A stretch of 38,877 nucleotides of DNA from a virus. Of this stretch, positions 7,890-16,502 are shown piece by piece. Under the pieces are notes generated by a model. It had not been told where the DNA came from, did no database searches, and saw only the letters and a list, made by a program, of their open reading frames with translations. The stretch lies in IMG/VR virus record IMGVR_UViG_3300028610_003339, positions 1 to 38,877 of that record; one strand, given 5' to 3'. Each line of letters begins with the position of its first letter. The first letter of the stretch is position 1. Made by a program: the position numbers and the translations under genes.

Positions 7890-8210
7890 ATGAAATTCAA
7901 GGTGAACGAGATGGCAAAGCAGAGAAAAGAGGAAGCGCGGAAGCACCTGGTTGAACCGGAAAAGCCGCACGTTTTCCCGCTTGCGGTTTGCACTTCCAAA
8001 TCTCATTTGCTAACCGGCAAGCCGGGGACCACGTTCCCGATTCACGACGAGACGCAATTTGCGAGGCTCGAAGCGGAGGGCATGGCGGTTCGCGTTGAGT
8101 CGAAGGAGGGCAAGACCGTCATGGCGGCGTTTGCGGCAGCGGCGACGGAGGCCAAGAAGAAAGCCGCGAAGGAAGATCGCGCGTTCAGTCTGCGCGGCGG
8201 TTCCAAGTAG
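7890..8210 (+). CDS. Hypothetical small head-region protein
   Basis: 106 residues, start ATG 7890 four to five bases after GGAGG. The middle (TSKSHLLTGKPGTTFPIHDE) is followed by a short acidic/basic alternating segment and an Ala/Lys-rich C terminus (AAFAAAATEAKKKAAKE). I do not recognise a family. Its place between the capsid and connector genes is where decoration, head-stabilising or adaptor proteins are often found, but the sequence does not prove any of these roles. Confidence 0.75.
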   Translation: MKFKVNEMAKQRKEEARKHLVEPEKPHVFPLAVCTSKSHLLTGKPGTTFPIHDETQFARLEAEGMAVRVESKEGKTVMAAFAAAATEAKKKAAKEDRAFSLRGGSK

Positions 8211-8212
8211 CC

Positions 8213-8380
8213 ATGCGAGCGCGCTGGTTGATTCCCTTGCTCGGTAAGAAAATCGGGCTGGAAGAAACGCTCTCAATGAAGAACGAGAAGCGAGCGGAGC
8301 GCTTGCGGCTCGCGGGCGCCTTAGAGCTTCTTGACGAGGGAGCGCCACCGCCACCCCCTACGCGGGGGGAGGAGGAGTAG
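8213..8380 (+). CDS. Small hypothetical protein
   Basis: 55 residues starting MRARWLIPLLGKKIGLEE and ending in a proline run and three glutamates. It begins two bases after the previous stop and ends three bases before the next start, so it fills the gap exactly, which supports a real, translationally coupled gene. It is basic, with a helical middle (MKNEKRAERLRLAGALELL). Function unknown; a small head-completion factor is possible from position only. Confidence 0.55.
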   Translation: MRARWLIPLLGKKIGLEETLSMKNEKRAERLRLAGALELLDEGAPPPPPTRGEEE

Positions 8381-8383
8381 GCC

Positions 8384-9322
8384 ATGGCATGGATTGGTTA
8401 TCTCGATCGAGCCGTAACCGTCCGGCATCGAATGGGGAATTTGCTTGGGACTGGAACCGTCTCCGGCGAATCTGCGAATCTTGGAAAGGCGCTTTTCAAA
8501 CCGGATGGTTCCGCTTCCGGGTTGACCGTCGCAATTACCGAGCCGAACAGCGACGGTTATTACGACGCGACCTTCACGGCGACAGCGGTGGACGCCGGAA
8601 CCGGAATCTACCGGCTGAGATTGACCAATCCCGCAGCTCCCCCCGCTGCCGCTGCGACGGACGAAGCGATCGTTGACTACTACGTTGAGATTAATCCGGG
8701 CCTCGCCGCCGAGACCTTGCTTCTTCTCACGAGCGTTGCGCGCGTGAAGGAACGGTTGGAAGGAGCCACCGGGGAAACTTACACGACCGCCGCTGACATT
8801 CTTCTGCAGGAGCTGATTTCCGAGACCTCGGGAGTTGGTCACGATTTCATGGGGCGGATCATTCCTCAGCAGGCGTACTCGCATTACTTCGGCGGGGACG
8901 ACACTGACACGTTGTGGCTTGCTCAAGGCCCTTTGGTGTCCGTGGCAAGTTTAGAATCGGTTGACCGGGGCACGGGTTCGGAAGTGCTGGCCGCGATCGC
9001 GACAACGGACTACTTCGAAGACGGGCTTCGAACCGAGGGATGGAAGGGACGAGGGAAACTCATCATGAACCTTGGGGGCCTTTTCCTCCAGGGAAAGCGG
9101 AATTACAAATCGGTTTACACTGCCGGATTCACCTTCATCCCGGAGACGATTGTGCGTTGGGCAACCCGCCGGGTGCTGGGCGAATATTTCAATCGCCACA
9201 TTGTTGGGAGGAGGCTGCTTTCTACCGGGGACAAGACCATTGAACCGGATTCCGAAGCGCAGCAATCCGATCAGATGAAACGAGCGCTAGCTCCTTATCG
9301 TTTCCTTCCGGCCTCCCTCTGA
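8384..9322 (+). CDS. Head-tail connector (gp6-like adaptor) with N-terminal beta-rich domain
   Basis: 312 residues. The C-terminal two thirds match the helical adaptor type: LTSVARVKERLEGATGE, AADILLQELISETSGVGHDF, a short strand region YFGGDDTDTLWLAQGPLVSV, and FIPETIVRWATRRVLGEYF. This family forms the ring under the portal. The first 105 residues are different: a strand-rich, Gly/Thr-rich segment with YYDATFTATAVDAGTGIYRL, resembling an Ig- or BACON-like domain that could be exposed on the neck. The start follows GGAGGAGGAG (8369-8377). The stop overlaps the next start (TGATG). Confidence 0.75.
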   Translation: MAWIGYLDRAVTVRHRMGNLLGTGTVSGESANLGKALFKPDGSASGLTVAITEPNSDGYYDATFTATAVDAGTGIYRLRLTNPAAPPAAAATDEAIVDYYVEINPGLAAETLLLLTSVARVKERLEGATGETYTTAADILLQELISETSGVGHDFMGRIIPQQAYSHYFGGDDTDTLWLAQGPLVSVASLESVDRGTGSEVLAAIATTDYFEDGLRTEGWKGRGKLIMNLGGLFLQGKRNYKSVYTAGFTFIPETIVRWATRRVLGEYFNRHIVGRRLLSTGDKTIEPDSEAQQSDQMKRALAPYRFLPASL

Positions 9323-9768
9323 TGGCCGCCGCTTTCAGGTTAGTGCTAATTGGCTGGACCGCGGGCATTCGCATGACGAAGCGTTTCAACGCCCGGTTCC
9401 GTCGCGATCAGAAGAAGCGATTGGCGTTTGTCGCCGCAACAATTTCTCGCGACGCTAAGAGAAACATCAGAGGGAATCGCACAAGAGCGCGGAGGAAGGG
9501 AAGGAAAGTAACGGCCGAACCAAACCAGCTTGGAATTGATAAAGGGATTCTTCGGGCTGCGCTTGGTTGGGACATCAAACAAAAAGGCAGGAAAATTGAA
9601 GCGAACGTTGGCCCAACGCAACCGATCCCCTACGCCAAGATTCACGAATTTGGAGGAGAGGCCGGTGGGTCGCAAATTCCGGCTCGTCCTTACCTTGGAC
9701 CGGCGGTTGACAAGAATCAGCGGCTGGCAATAAAGGAGCTTGGAAGGCCCTTCAAGCTACTGAAATAA
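9322..9768 (+). CDS. HK97 gp10-like neck/tail completion protein
   Basis: 148 residues, very basic N-terminal half (helix with many Arg and Lys), then the family hallmark near the C terminus: IPYAKIHEFGGEAGG followed by IPARPYLGPAVDK. Proteins of this type (HK97 gp10 / phage virion morphogenesis family) sit at the head-tail joint. The gene is translationally coupled to both neighbours: TGATG before, and its stop shares bases with ATG 9768. An internal ATG (9373) gives a product 17 residues shorter that lacks the hydrophobic start, so the exact N terminus is uncertain. Confidence 0.75.
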   Translation: MAAAFRLVLIGWTAGIRMTKRFNARFRRDQKKRLAFVAATISRDAKRNIRGNRTRARRKGRKVTAEPNQLGIDKGILRAALGWDIKQKGRKIEANVGPTQPIPYAKIHEFGGEAGGSQIPARPYLGPAVDKNQRLAIKELGRPFKLLK

Positions 9769-10211
9769 TGGCGACAACAAACGCGCATCGATTGGCAGTG
9801 GAAACGGATCTCAACACCGTGGCCGGGTTGAAAGTTTATCCGGACAAACGAACGATGGGATTCGGCGAGGGAAAGACGTGGGCCGAAATTACGGACGGCG
9901 CTGGCGGATTCGGAGATTCCGATCAAACCGGCATCACGAACATTTCCGGAGAAGTGGAGTCCAGCATCGAGGTCCTTCTCACGTCGCAAGATTCCGTTGC
10001 TCCTTTTGCTACGATGTCAAATCTTCTGGATTTGGTAAGGAACGCTCTTGAAAAAGACGCCGGAACTTTACTTTCCGGCACCGGAAAAGTTTTATGGGTC
10101 GCGGTGGATTGGGATGCTTCTGAACCGGTCGAGGGCGTCGACGCTCCCGGCTGGCTCCAACGCAAGATTCAAATCCGCTTCGCTTATCACTACCGCAGAG
10201 GGAGCTTGTAA
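9768..10211 (+). CDS. Putative tail terminator / tail completion protein
   Basis: 147 residues. Placed between the gp10-like gene and the tail tube gene, where siphoviruses encode the tail terminator. Features: an N-terminal helix, strands around GVDAPGWLQRKIQIRFAYHY at the C terminus, and a helix in the middle (FATMSNLLDLVRNALEKDA), consistent with the small alpha/beta fold of terminators. No motif is decisive, so the role is inferred from order and size. Stop and next start overlap (TAATG). Confidence 0.55.
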   Translation: MATTNAHRLAVETDLNTVAGLKVYPDKRTMGFGEGKTWAEITDGAGGFGDSDQTGITNISGEVESSIEVLLTSQDSVAPFATMSNLLDLVRNALEKDAGTLLSGTGKVLWVAVDWDASEPVEGVDAPGWLQRKIQIRFAYHYRRGSL

Positions 10212-11137
10212 TGGGACTTCGTTACGCAGGCGTAGGAGTAGAGAGCACGTTCAAAACGGGAGTGGTACCCACTCGTTGGCTGGAGCTCCTCTCGGAAGAT
10301 CTGACCCTGCAGATCGCCACGGAGAAGTTGCACGGAATTCGAGAGTGGTCGCCCAGGAAGATCATTGAGTTGAACCGCATGATTAGCGGGACGCTCAGGA
10401 CGAAGGGGAATTACCAGGAGATCGCGTTGATGATTGACCATCTCCTGGGAGATTCGGGAGTCGCCGGAGCGGGGCCGTACACGCACACTCAGCCGAGCGC
10501 TTCCGGGATCCCTTCGACGGGACGCATCGGCAAGTACCTTTCCGTTGGGCTGAGGAAGAACGAAGATTTGTATCTCCGTTTCTTGGGGTGCAAGCTTACT
10601 TCCATGGCGGTTTCGGCCGCTCCGGACAAGATCACCGAAATCGCGTGGGGAGTTCTTGGAGCGGATGTTTCGCTTGCCGACAGCCCAACAGCGCCAGTGT
10701 ACCTGGACGACGACGTGATGATCCCTTCGGAGGTAACTCTCAGTTTCGACGCCGCCGCGCTTGATTGTGAAGCGGTGGAGATCAACGTTGAGATTGAGAC
10801 GGACAATCCCCACCTCCTGGGGAGCAAAGTGTTTACTAAGGAGCCGGTGGAAACCGGGGCAATTGCGGTGGCTTGCTCCGCAACCTGTTTTTTCGAGGAC
10901 CTCGTCCAGTATACCAAGTTCGCAAACGTCACGGACGTTGACGTCAGCGTCGTACTTGACACCGGCGGAGACGAAAGCTGGACAATGAACATGAACAAGG
11001 TTCGACTGACGGCTGGAGATCCGGCCATTGATGGTCGGGGCCGATTGAAGGCTACTTACGAATGGGAGGCCATGTTCGACACTACGGCGACTTCCAATTT
11101 CCAGAGCGTCCTGGTTAACGACCAGGCAGTCCTCTAG
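10211..11137 (+). CDS. Major tail tube protein
   Basis: 308 residues, beta-rich with few charged helices, lying directly before the tail chaperones and tape measure, as tube proteins do. Recognisable features include an N-terminal GLRYAGVGVESTFKTG, a central insertion domain, and a C-terminal segment RGRLKATYEWEAMFDTT typical of the 'phage tail tube protein' group in which a long strand pairs with its neighbours in the ring. Upstream, GGGAGC precedes the TAATG junction. It should polymerise around the tape measure to form the tube. Confidence 0.75.
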   Translation: MGLRYAGVGVESTFKTGVVPTRWLELLSEDLTLQIATEKLHGIREWSPRKIIELNRMISGTLRTKGNYQEIALMIDHLLGDSGVAGAGPYTHTQPSASGIPSTGRIGKYLSVGLRKNEDLYLRFLGCKLTSMAVSAAPDKITEIAWGVLGADVSLADSPTAPVYLDDDVMIPSEVTLSFDAAALDCEAVEINVEIETDNPHLLGSKVFTKEPVETGAIAVACSATCFFEDLVQYTKFANVTDVDVSVVLDTGGDESWTMNMNKVRLTAGDPAIDGRGRLKATYEWEAMFDTTATSNFQSVLVNDQAVL

Positions 11138-11152
11138 GAAGGATCGGCGGCG

Positions 11153-11509
11153 ATGGGGAAGCAAAGAACCGAGGAAGTCACTCTCCCGTTTAGCGGAGAG
11201 AAGTACGTGATCATTCGTCCGAACGTTTTTCAATTGAAAGAAATCCTTGGGATGCTGCCTCTGGTGCAAAGCAGGGCGCGAGCGCAAGCGGTACCTGAGA
11301 AAGAGATTGATCGGCTTGAAGATTTGGAGCAAGCCATCAGGGTTGTTGTGATGCTCACCCACGCTCCAAAACTCTCCGCGGAAGACCCCGCTCCCGAGGG
11401 GCTTGTCTCCGTTGCCGATCTGGACGGATCGGACTTTTTCTTCTTGATCAGGGAGATCAAGAATCTTTGCGGGGTCAACGAAGCCGCGCAGCAGGTAAAC
11501 CCTTCCTAG
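11153..11509 (+). CDS. Tail assembly chaperone, G-like protein (zero-frame product)
   Basis: 118 residues starting GKQRTEEVTLPFSGEKY; GGATCGGCGGCG precedes the ATG. Size, position between tube and tape measure, and the frameshift signal at its end mark it as the upstream partner of the lambda G/GT pair. Its last sense codons (GTA AAC CCT TCC) contain the slippery heptamer, and a hairpin begins at the stop codon. Most ribosomes should stop at 11509; a minority slip back one base and make a G-T fusion of about 192 residues. G and GT chaperones bind the tape measure before tube assembly. Confidence 0.8.
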   Translation: MGKQRTEEVTLPFSGEKYVIIRPNVFQLKEILGMLPLVQSRARAQAVPEKEIDRLEDLEQAIRVVVMLTHAPKLSAEDPAPEGLVSVADLDGSDFFFLIREIKNLCGVNEAAQQVNPS

Positions 11510-11537
11510 AGGATCCCGGATGTCTGGAGATCCTCTA
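11497..11537 (+). promoter_or_regulatory. Programmed -1 ribosomal frameshift signal (slippery site plus hairpin)
   Basis: The heptamer A AAC CCT (11497-11503), read in the zero frame as AAC CCT, fits the X XXY YYZ rule with X=A, Y=C. Three bases later TAGAGGATC (11507-11515) pairs perfectly with GATCCTCTA (11529-11537), a 9-bp stem with a 13-base loop that includes the zero-frame stop TAG. After slippage, reading continues TTC CTA GAG into the downstream frame. Confidence 0.8.
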
Positions 11538-11730
11538 CTTCATGGCCAGGGATTACGGATGCCGACCAAGCCAGCTGAGTTGCTGCAATGGACTAAATGC
11601 CGTGGCGCAATTCTCGTTGGACTATTGGGCTTTCCGGGAAGGGAACGAGAAGCTCGAACAAAGGAAACGTCAAGGCGGAGTAAAAAATCGAACCGCGGAG
11701 CTCTTGAAACACGCTCAAAGAAAAAGGTGA
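11503..11730 (+). CDS. Tail assembly chaperone T-domain, expressed as G-T fusion by -1 frameshift
   Basis: About 75 codons in the -1 frame relative to the G-like gene, ending four bases before the tape measure ATG. The fused part reads FLEDPGCLEILYFMARDYGC, then PSQLSCCNGLNAVAQFSLD and a basic, Gln-rich tail. There is no good independent start: the first in-frame ATG (11542) has no Shine-Dalgarno site and would lose the first part of the domain. The arrangement equals that of G/GT pairs in lambda-like and many other siphoviruses. Expected role: recruits tube subunits to the tape measure-chaperone complex. Confidence 0.75.
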   Translation, partial: FLEDPGCLEILYFMARDYGCRPSQLSCCNGLNAVAQFSLDYWAFREGNEKLEQRKRQGGVKNRTAELLKHAQRKR

Positions 11731-11733
11731 CCA

Positions 11734-13890
11734 ATGGCGGTCGTTAGAGATTTCCGAGCGAGACTTACCGCAACCGACAGCGCTTCAAAAGTCGTTGTCG
11801 GATTTGGTAGATCGCTTCGCAGGATCGGAGAGATTGCGGCGGGCGCGTCCATTGCCGCGCTCGGCACTCGATTGATCCAGGGAATCGCTCGCGCGGCTGC
11901 GGAGATGGTGAAATTTGGCGCAACTTTCAACGCAAAAATGTCGGCAGTTAAAGCGATCACTCGGGCGACCGCGGTTGAAATGGGAGCGCTCGAAGTTAAG
12001 GCTCGTTCGCTTGGATCAACCACGGTGTTCTCTGCGTCGGAAGCGGCGGAAGCGATGGAGAATTTTGCGTTGGCCGGTTTCTCGGTCAACGAGATCTTGG
12101 GGGCTGCGGGTCCCACTTTGAACCTTGCTGCCGCCGGGGTTCTGGGGATGGGAGACGCAGCCTCCATTACTTCCGACGTTATGCGCGGCATGGGGTTAGA
12201 AGTTTCGGAGCTTGAAGACGTAGTGGACTTGCTGGCCAAGACCGCAAGTTCTTCGAACCAAAGGGTAGCCGACCTTGGGGCCGCTTTCGCGCAAGCCGCG
12301 CCTTCTGCTGCGATCCTTGGAGTGGACATTGAAGACCTGAGCACCGCGCTGGCGATCATGGCCGACCGCGCAATCAGGAACAGCACCGCGGGAGCCGCGC
12401 TTAAAACAACGTTCGCAACTTTCCTCGGCAGCCTGGACGAAGGGCAAGCCGGGTTGAAAGAATTCAACGTTCAAATTAGAGATACCAAGGGACAATTTCT
12501 TGGGCTCGAACAAGTGATGCGGAACATGGCGGACGCGGGCATTACCGCCGAGGACGCGTTTGAGATCTTTGGCAAGAAAGCCGGCAACGCCATGGGCGTT
12601 TTGCTTCGGCTCGGGCCGGACGCTTTCAAGAAGACGAAAGAAGGATTGCAGGATCGAGTGGCGTTTGCCGCGCAGGTCGCGGCCGATCGCTTGGACAATC
12701 TTCGCGGCGATGCCGTTCGTTTGAATTCGGCATTTGGAGAATTGAAAATTACGGCCGAGCGCGAGCTCGACGACGTGTTGCGAACCCTCACTCAAGACGC
12801 GACCGACATGATTGTTTCGTTAGCTGGCAACGTTCGAGAGTCCGAAGCGCTGCGTTTGGGATTCATCGGATTAGCAACGGGAATTTTGCAAGCCACGTTG
12901 GCAATGCTCACGTTCGTTACAACCGCGACCACGTTTTCTTCGACGATCATCCAAAAACTTTCTCCTTTCCTTAGCGAGCTTGCGAAATTAGTAACTTGGG
13001 CGGAGCTTGCTATGCTTGGGTGGTCCGATGCTTCCGGGGAAGCAACGCAGAGCGGAGAAGGATTCCTTGGTACACTCGCGGACACGATTCGAGCCATGAT
13101 TGCGCATCTCGAAGATTTGCGCGCGGCTCCTGATTTGTACCGCGATCTTGGAAGAGGAGCGGAAGACGCCGGGGAAGGGGTCGCGGGACTCGGGGACCAG
13201 CTTAGCAGAGTCACGGTTTCAACAAAAGCGCAAATTAACGCTTTTGACGCGTTGTCCGCTTGGACGGAAGGCGGGGGCGCCGGTTTAATTCGAGTCATGC
13301 AACAATTGCGCGACGGAGTGCTTGAAACTACAAGAGAAGTTGAAACCGTGGCGCAAACTTTAAGTCGGGAATTTCGAAACGCGGGAGTAGGAGCCGCGGA
13401 CGCGGTTGGAGACGCTCTGTTGTCCGCTGCGACCGAAGGAGGATTTGCTTGGAAATCTTTCCTTGAAACTTTATTGGTGGATTTGGCGCGCGTGATCATT
13501 AAAGCTTTGTTTCTTCGAGCAATTCTTGCGCTCGTAAGCTCGGGCGGATCGGAACTCACGGGCACCGGCGGGCTTGCCGCAAATCTTTTCCTCTCGAATT
13601 CCGGCGGAGGCTTCAGCGCTTCCGAGGGGTTAATTGTCCCTGGAACTTTCAAAGGGAGAGACAGCGTTTCGGTGTTGACTTCTCCCGGTGAAGCGATCTT
13701 GCCTCGCGAGCTCACCGCCTTCTTGATGGACGCGGCGATGGGAGGGAGCGGAGGAGGGGGAGACGTGGTTGTTTTCGAAGCGGATATTCCCGGAACTTTC
13801 CGCCGCTTCAATCAAGCGACCACTCGACGTAACGCAATTCTAAAGGCGACCAGCCTGACAACGAACCGCGCAAGAAGGGTGGCGAATTAA
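11734..13890 (+). CDS. Tail tape measure protein
   Basis: 718 residues, the longest protein of the tail module. The N-terminal third is TP901-like: Ala/Gly-rich helices such as GASIAALGTRLIQGIARAA, then ATAVEMGALEVKARSLGSTT and SASEAAEAMENFALAGFSV. Hydrophobic segments lie at about residues 370-400 and 580-605. The C-terminal part contains GLIVPGTFKGRDSVSVLTSP, GEAILPRELT, a motif common at the end of tape measures. At about 0.15 nm per residue (rule of thumb for helical tape measures) the tail would be a little over 100 nm. AAAGAAAAAGGTG precedes the ATG. Confidence 0.88.
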   Translation: MAVVRDFRARLTATDSASKVVVGFGRSLRRIGEIAAGASIAALGTRLIQGIARAAAEMVKFGATFNAKMSAVKAITRATAVEMGALEVKARSLGSTTVFSASEAAEAMENFALAGFSVNEILGAAGPTLNLAAAGVLGMGDAASITSDVMRGMGLEVSELEDVVDLLAKTASSSNQRVADLGAAFAQAAPSAAILGVDIEDLSTALAIMADRAIRNSTAGAALKTTFATFLGSLDEGQAGLKEFNVQIRDTKGQFLGLEQVMRNMADAGITAEDAFEIFGKKAGNAMGVLLRLGPDAFKKTKEGLQDRVAFAAQVAADRLDNLRGDAVRLNSAFGELKITAERELDDVLRTLTQDATDMIVSLAGNVRESEALRLGFIGLATGILQATLAMLTFVTTATTFSSTIIQKLSPFLSELAKLVTWAELAMLGWSDASGEATQSGEGFLGTLADTIRAMIAHLEDLRAAPDLYRDLGRGAEDAGEGVAGLGDQLSRVTVSTKAQINAFDALSAWTEGGGAGLIRVMQQLRDGVLETTREVETVAQTLSREFRNAGVGAADAVGDALLSAATEGGFAWKSFLETLLVDLARVIIKALFLRAILALVSSGGSELTGTGGLAANLFLSNSGGGFSASEGLIVPGTFKGRDSVSVLTSPGEAILPRELTAFLMDAAMGGSGGGGDVVVFEADIPGTFRRFNQATTRRNAILKATSLTTNRARRVAN

Positions 13891-14535
13891 ATGGGAAACA
13901 GCCGCATCAGTTTTGATCCTCCGGGCGGAACCGTCAACATTGATTTCGAAGGTTTCCCGATTTTACTTTCCGGCCTTGCCACGGACGACGGGTTTGCGCG
14001 GTTCTCAAGAGGAGGAGTCCACCAACTAGTCAAGCACGACACCTGGCAAGAGTACGACGTGATGTTCCCGGCAATCAGTCGCCCGGCCGATCCCGCGCGA
14101 TGGGCACAACTCACCGCTTGGATTTCCTGGGTTTATCGAGGGAACGTTTTCGAGCTTCTTCTTGACGGAACAAAAAATCTAGACACAACGCTTGACGGGG
14201 CCATTGCCGCCGGAGCAACCGTCATAACGTGCAGCGACGACACTGCAAACGCGGCCCTTGACGATTGGATTTTTTTAGAGGACGCGTTAGACGTTTCCGT
14301 TTTTGAATGGGTGCAAGTGCTTTCGAACACCGGAGCGTCGAAAGGAATTACTCTCAACGCCAACACTCCGGTTGTTTTTGCTTATCCCGACAATTCAATT
14401 GTGAGGCAGGAAGTGCGGCTCGGAAATTGCGTGCTTATTCGCGACCGGCCTACTCCGCTTGTTGAAAGATCCGGCGGTCGAGGCGCAAACGTGTGGGACT
14501 TGCGGTTTAGATTCCGCACCGTGAGGACCCCGTGA
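13891..14535 (+). CDS. Putative distal tail protein
   Basis: 214 residues directly after the tape measure, where the distal tail (Dit-like) protein that joins tube and baseplate is usually encoded. Strand-rich: GNSRISFDPPGGTVNIDFEG at the start, a central part with ITCSDDTANAALDDWIFLED, and NVWDLRFRFRTVRTP at the end. No certain family motif is seen, so the name depends on gene order. It starts right after the tape measure stop (TAA ATG) and its stop overlaps the next GTG. Confidence 0.5.
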   Translation: MGNSRISFDPPGGTVNIDFEGFPILLSGLATDDGFARFSRGGVHQLVKHDTWQEYDVMFPAISRPADPARWAQLTAWISWVYRGNVFELLLDGTKNLDTTLDGAIAAGATVITCSDDTANAALDDWIFLEDALDVSVFEWVQVLSNTGASKGITLNANTPVVFAYPDNSIVRQEVRLGNCVLIRDRPTPLVERSGGRGANVWDLRFRFRTVRTP

Positions 14536-16502
14536 CTTTCGCCCCCAATCCGGCGTGGACCGCGGAGATTGCGAAACCCTCGCAAGAACCAATTTACTTC
14601 GCTCGATTCGAAGGGTTGGACCATCTCACGTTGGATCCGTTGCTTGACGTTTGGGACACTTCCACGGATCTCGTAAACTGGACCGAGGTTGGAACCGTCA
14701 CCAGGGTGGCCACTCCTTACGGGTCAGAGACGTACTCGGCTCTAATTGAACGCGACGGAGGAGGGCAATCTTACGTCGAGCAAGTCGTGGGCGCCGATCC
14801 AACGATTGCGGGTTTCTCCGAGTATTCAATTACCGTGGCGGTTCGTGGCGGGACAATTAACAAGGCAAACGACATCGTAATTCAAAACGCGACCGGTTCA
14901 AATTTCTTGCAAGACGACGGGACTTGGAGCGCGGCAACGAATCATTACCAGATTACTGCCATCTCGACAACGGAATGGACTGTCCGAACAATTCGCTTTA
15001 CAACCGAAGCGGCGGTTGCGGCGCTCACAATCAAAGTCCGAACGGACGGACACGCTGTTGGAGAGAACACCATTGTCGGATTGCTTTCGCTCAACAAATA
15101 TCCCGGCGACTTTTCCACCGGGCCAGTCAAGCGACAGCACCTGCAGAAAGTTCGTCTCATGGACATTCCCTCCGGAGGCGGAGTGGAGCTTGATTCCATT
15201 GACGGCACTATGACAATTGGAGAAGTAGCGTTTGAACTTTTCGACGTTGACGGTTTGATCACTCGTTTGGTCTCCACCGAAAAATCCGGAAACGCCGCAA
15301 CGGACGAAGGATCGCTACTTTCTACTTTGATCAATCGAAGGGTTACAATTTACGGGGGCTACGCTTCTTTGGGCGAAGGAGAGTATCCTCCAATTTTCAC
15401 CGGGCTTGTCTCGGGGCCGGTAAAGTTTAACGAATTTTCGTACTCGTTCCAGATTTCCCAGGTGACTCGTTTGCTCGATTCCGTTATTATGGTGAACGCC
15501 GACGAAGACCACACGGTTACTATAGAAGGGAATCTTGTGAACGTGGTAGCGTCAATTCTGCGGAACGTTTTCAGCACCGACGATCCGGACTTCCCTCTTG
15601 ACGAGGTGTCAGCCGCGACCTCGTCAACCGAAGTTCCAACGGGAATTGGCGTGGACGATTCGTTCTTGAATTTTGAGCAGATAAAAGCCGAGCGAGAATT
15701 GTGGCATCCGCACACCAACGTTCGGATTCAGTGGGACGCCGAAGTGAACGCCATGGATGAATTGCAAATTGAATTCATGCGCGCGTTCCACGCTTTTTTT
15801 CCAACGACCGGAGACGGCCGACTTGGAATTCGATTCGTTGTTCCTCCCGCGGCTCCTTTTGCTGCGCAAGAAATTAATTCGGCGCACATTGTCGAGATTC
15901 GTTCGTGGTCTCGCCGATTAGATCAACACTTGAACAAGTTCCGCTACTTTGGAGACTTTGATCTTGCGACCGGGGTTTATCTTTCCAACCTTTACGCCGC
16001 TGATCCGGTTGAAGACACGGACAACCGAACAATCACGGGAGAAGTGATTGAGTTTGAGGTGAAATCTCGCTGGTTGAAATCGAATTTCCTTCATTCAGAT
16101 CATTCCGGGGAGCGCATCGCGGCTGAGCAAGTGGGCCGTCTCCGAGCTCGCTACCTTCGCACCCCGGTTGAACTTGAAATCGACGTTTTATTTTCTCGCA
16201 GGAACGTGGAGGAAGGGGACGTTGTAATTGTTTCCGATCCTAAATTGCCCGATATTTTTGCGGGAACGCTTGGGTTGGTTGGGCGCCCCATGTACGTAAT
16301 CTCCTCTCTCCCGCGTTGGGCCGAAGGAGTTATAACGCTTCGATTGCTTGACACCGGTTACCAGCGCTACGGGGTGATTGGACCCGCCGGGCTTGCGAAT
16401 TACAACAGCGCTACCGTCGCGCAAAAAGAGCGGTACGCCTGGGTTGGAGACACGGACAATACTGTTGGTTCGGGCAACGAGCCCGGCTACGTGGTGATCT
16501 AA
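14532..16502 (+). CDS. Baseplate hub / tail tip protein with inserted carbohydrate-binding-like domain
   Basis: 656 residues with a GTG start overlapping the preceding TGA. Residues 40-200 form a beta-sandwich-like insertion (VWDTSTDLVNWTEVGTVTRV ... SEYSITVAVRGGTI ... WTVRTIRFTTEA ... TIVGLLSLNKYP) of the kind seen in carbohydrate-binding modules. The rest (RLMDIPSGGGVELDSIDGTM, RRVTIYGGYASLG, FTGLVSGPVKF, and a C-terminal barrel with GDVVIVSDPKLPDI) resembles the hub-type tail proteins that carry fibres. The role in host contact is inferred from domain and place. Confidence 0.6.
   Translation: MTFAPNPAWTAEIAKPSQEPIYFARFEGLDHLTLDPLLDVWDTSTDLVNWTEVGTVTRVATPYGSETYSALIERDGGGQSYVEQVVGADPTIAGFSEYSITVAVRGGTINKANDIVIQNATGSNFLQDDGTWSAATNHYQITAISTTEWTVRTIRFTTEAAVAALTIKVRTDGHAVGENTIVGLLSLNKYPGDFSTGPVKRQHLQKVRLMDIPSGGGVELDSIDGTMTIGEVAFELFDVDGLITRLVSTEKSGNAATDEGSLLSTLINRRVTIYGGYASLGEGEYPPIFTGLVSGPVKFNEFSYSFQISQVTRLLDSVIMVNADEDHTVTIEGNLVNVVASILRNVFSTDDPDFPLDEVSAATSSTEVPTGIGVDDSFLNFEQIKAERELWHPHTNVRIQWDAEVNAMDELQIEFMRAFHAFFPTTGDGRLGIRFVVPPAAPFAAQEINSAHIVEIRSWSRRLDQHLNKFRYFGDFDLATGVYLSNLYAADPVEDTDNRTITGEVIEFEVKSRWLKSNFLHSDHSGERIAAEQVGRLRARYLRTPVELEIDVLFSRRNVEEGDVVIVSDPKLPDIFAGTLGLVGRPMYVISSLPRWAEGVITLRLLDTGYQRYGVIGPAGLANYNSATVAQKERYAWVGDTDNTVGSGNEPGYVVI

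Noticed and set aside
10190-11362. 390-codon frame on the - strand opposite the tail tube and chaperone genes
   Set aside because: Antisense to well-supported genes, spans their boundary, and has no known motifs or ribosome site.
12792-13811. 339-codon - strand frame opposite the tape measure gene
   Set aside because: Ser/Pro/Ala-rich shadow of the Ala/Gly-rich tape measure.
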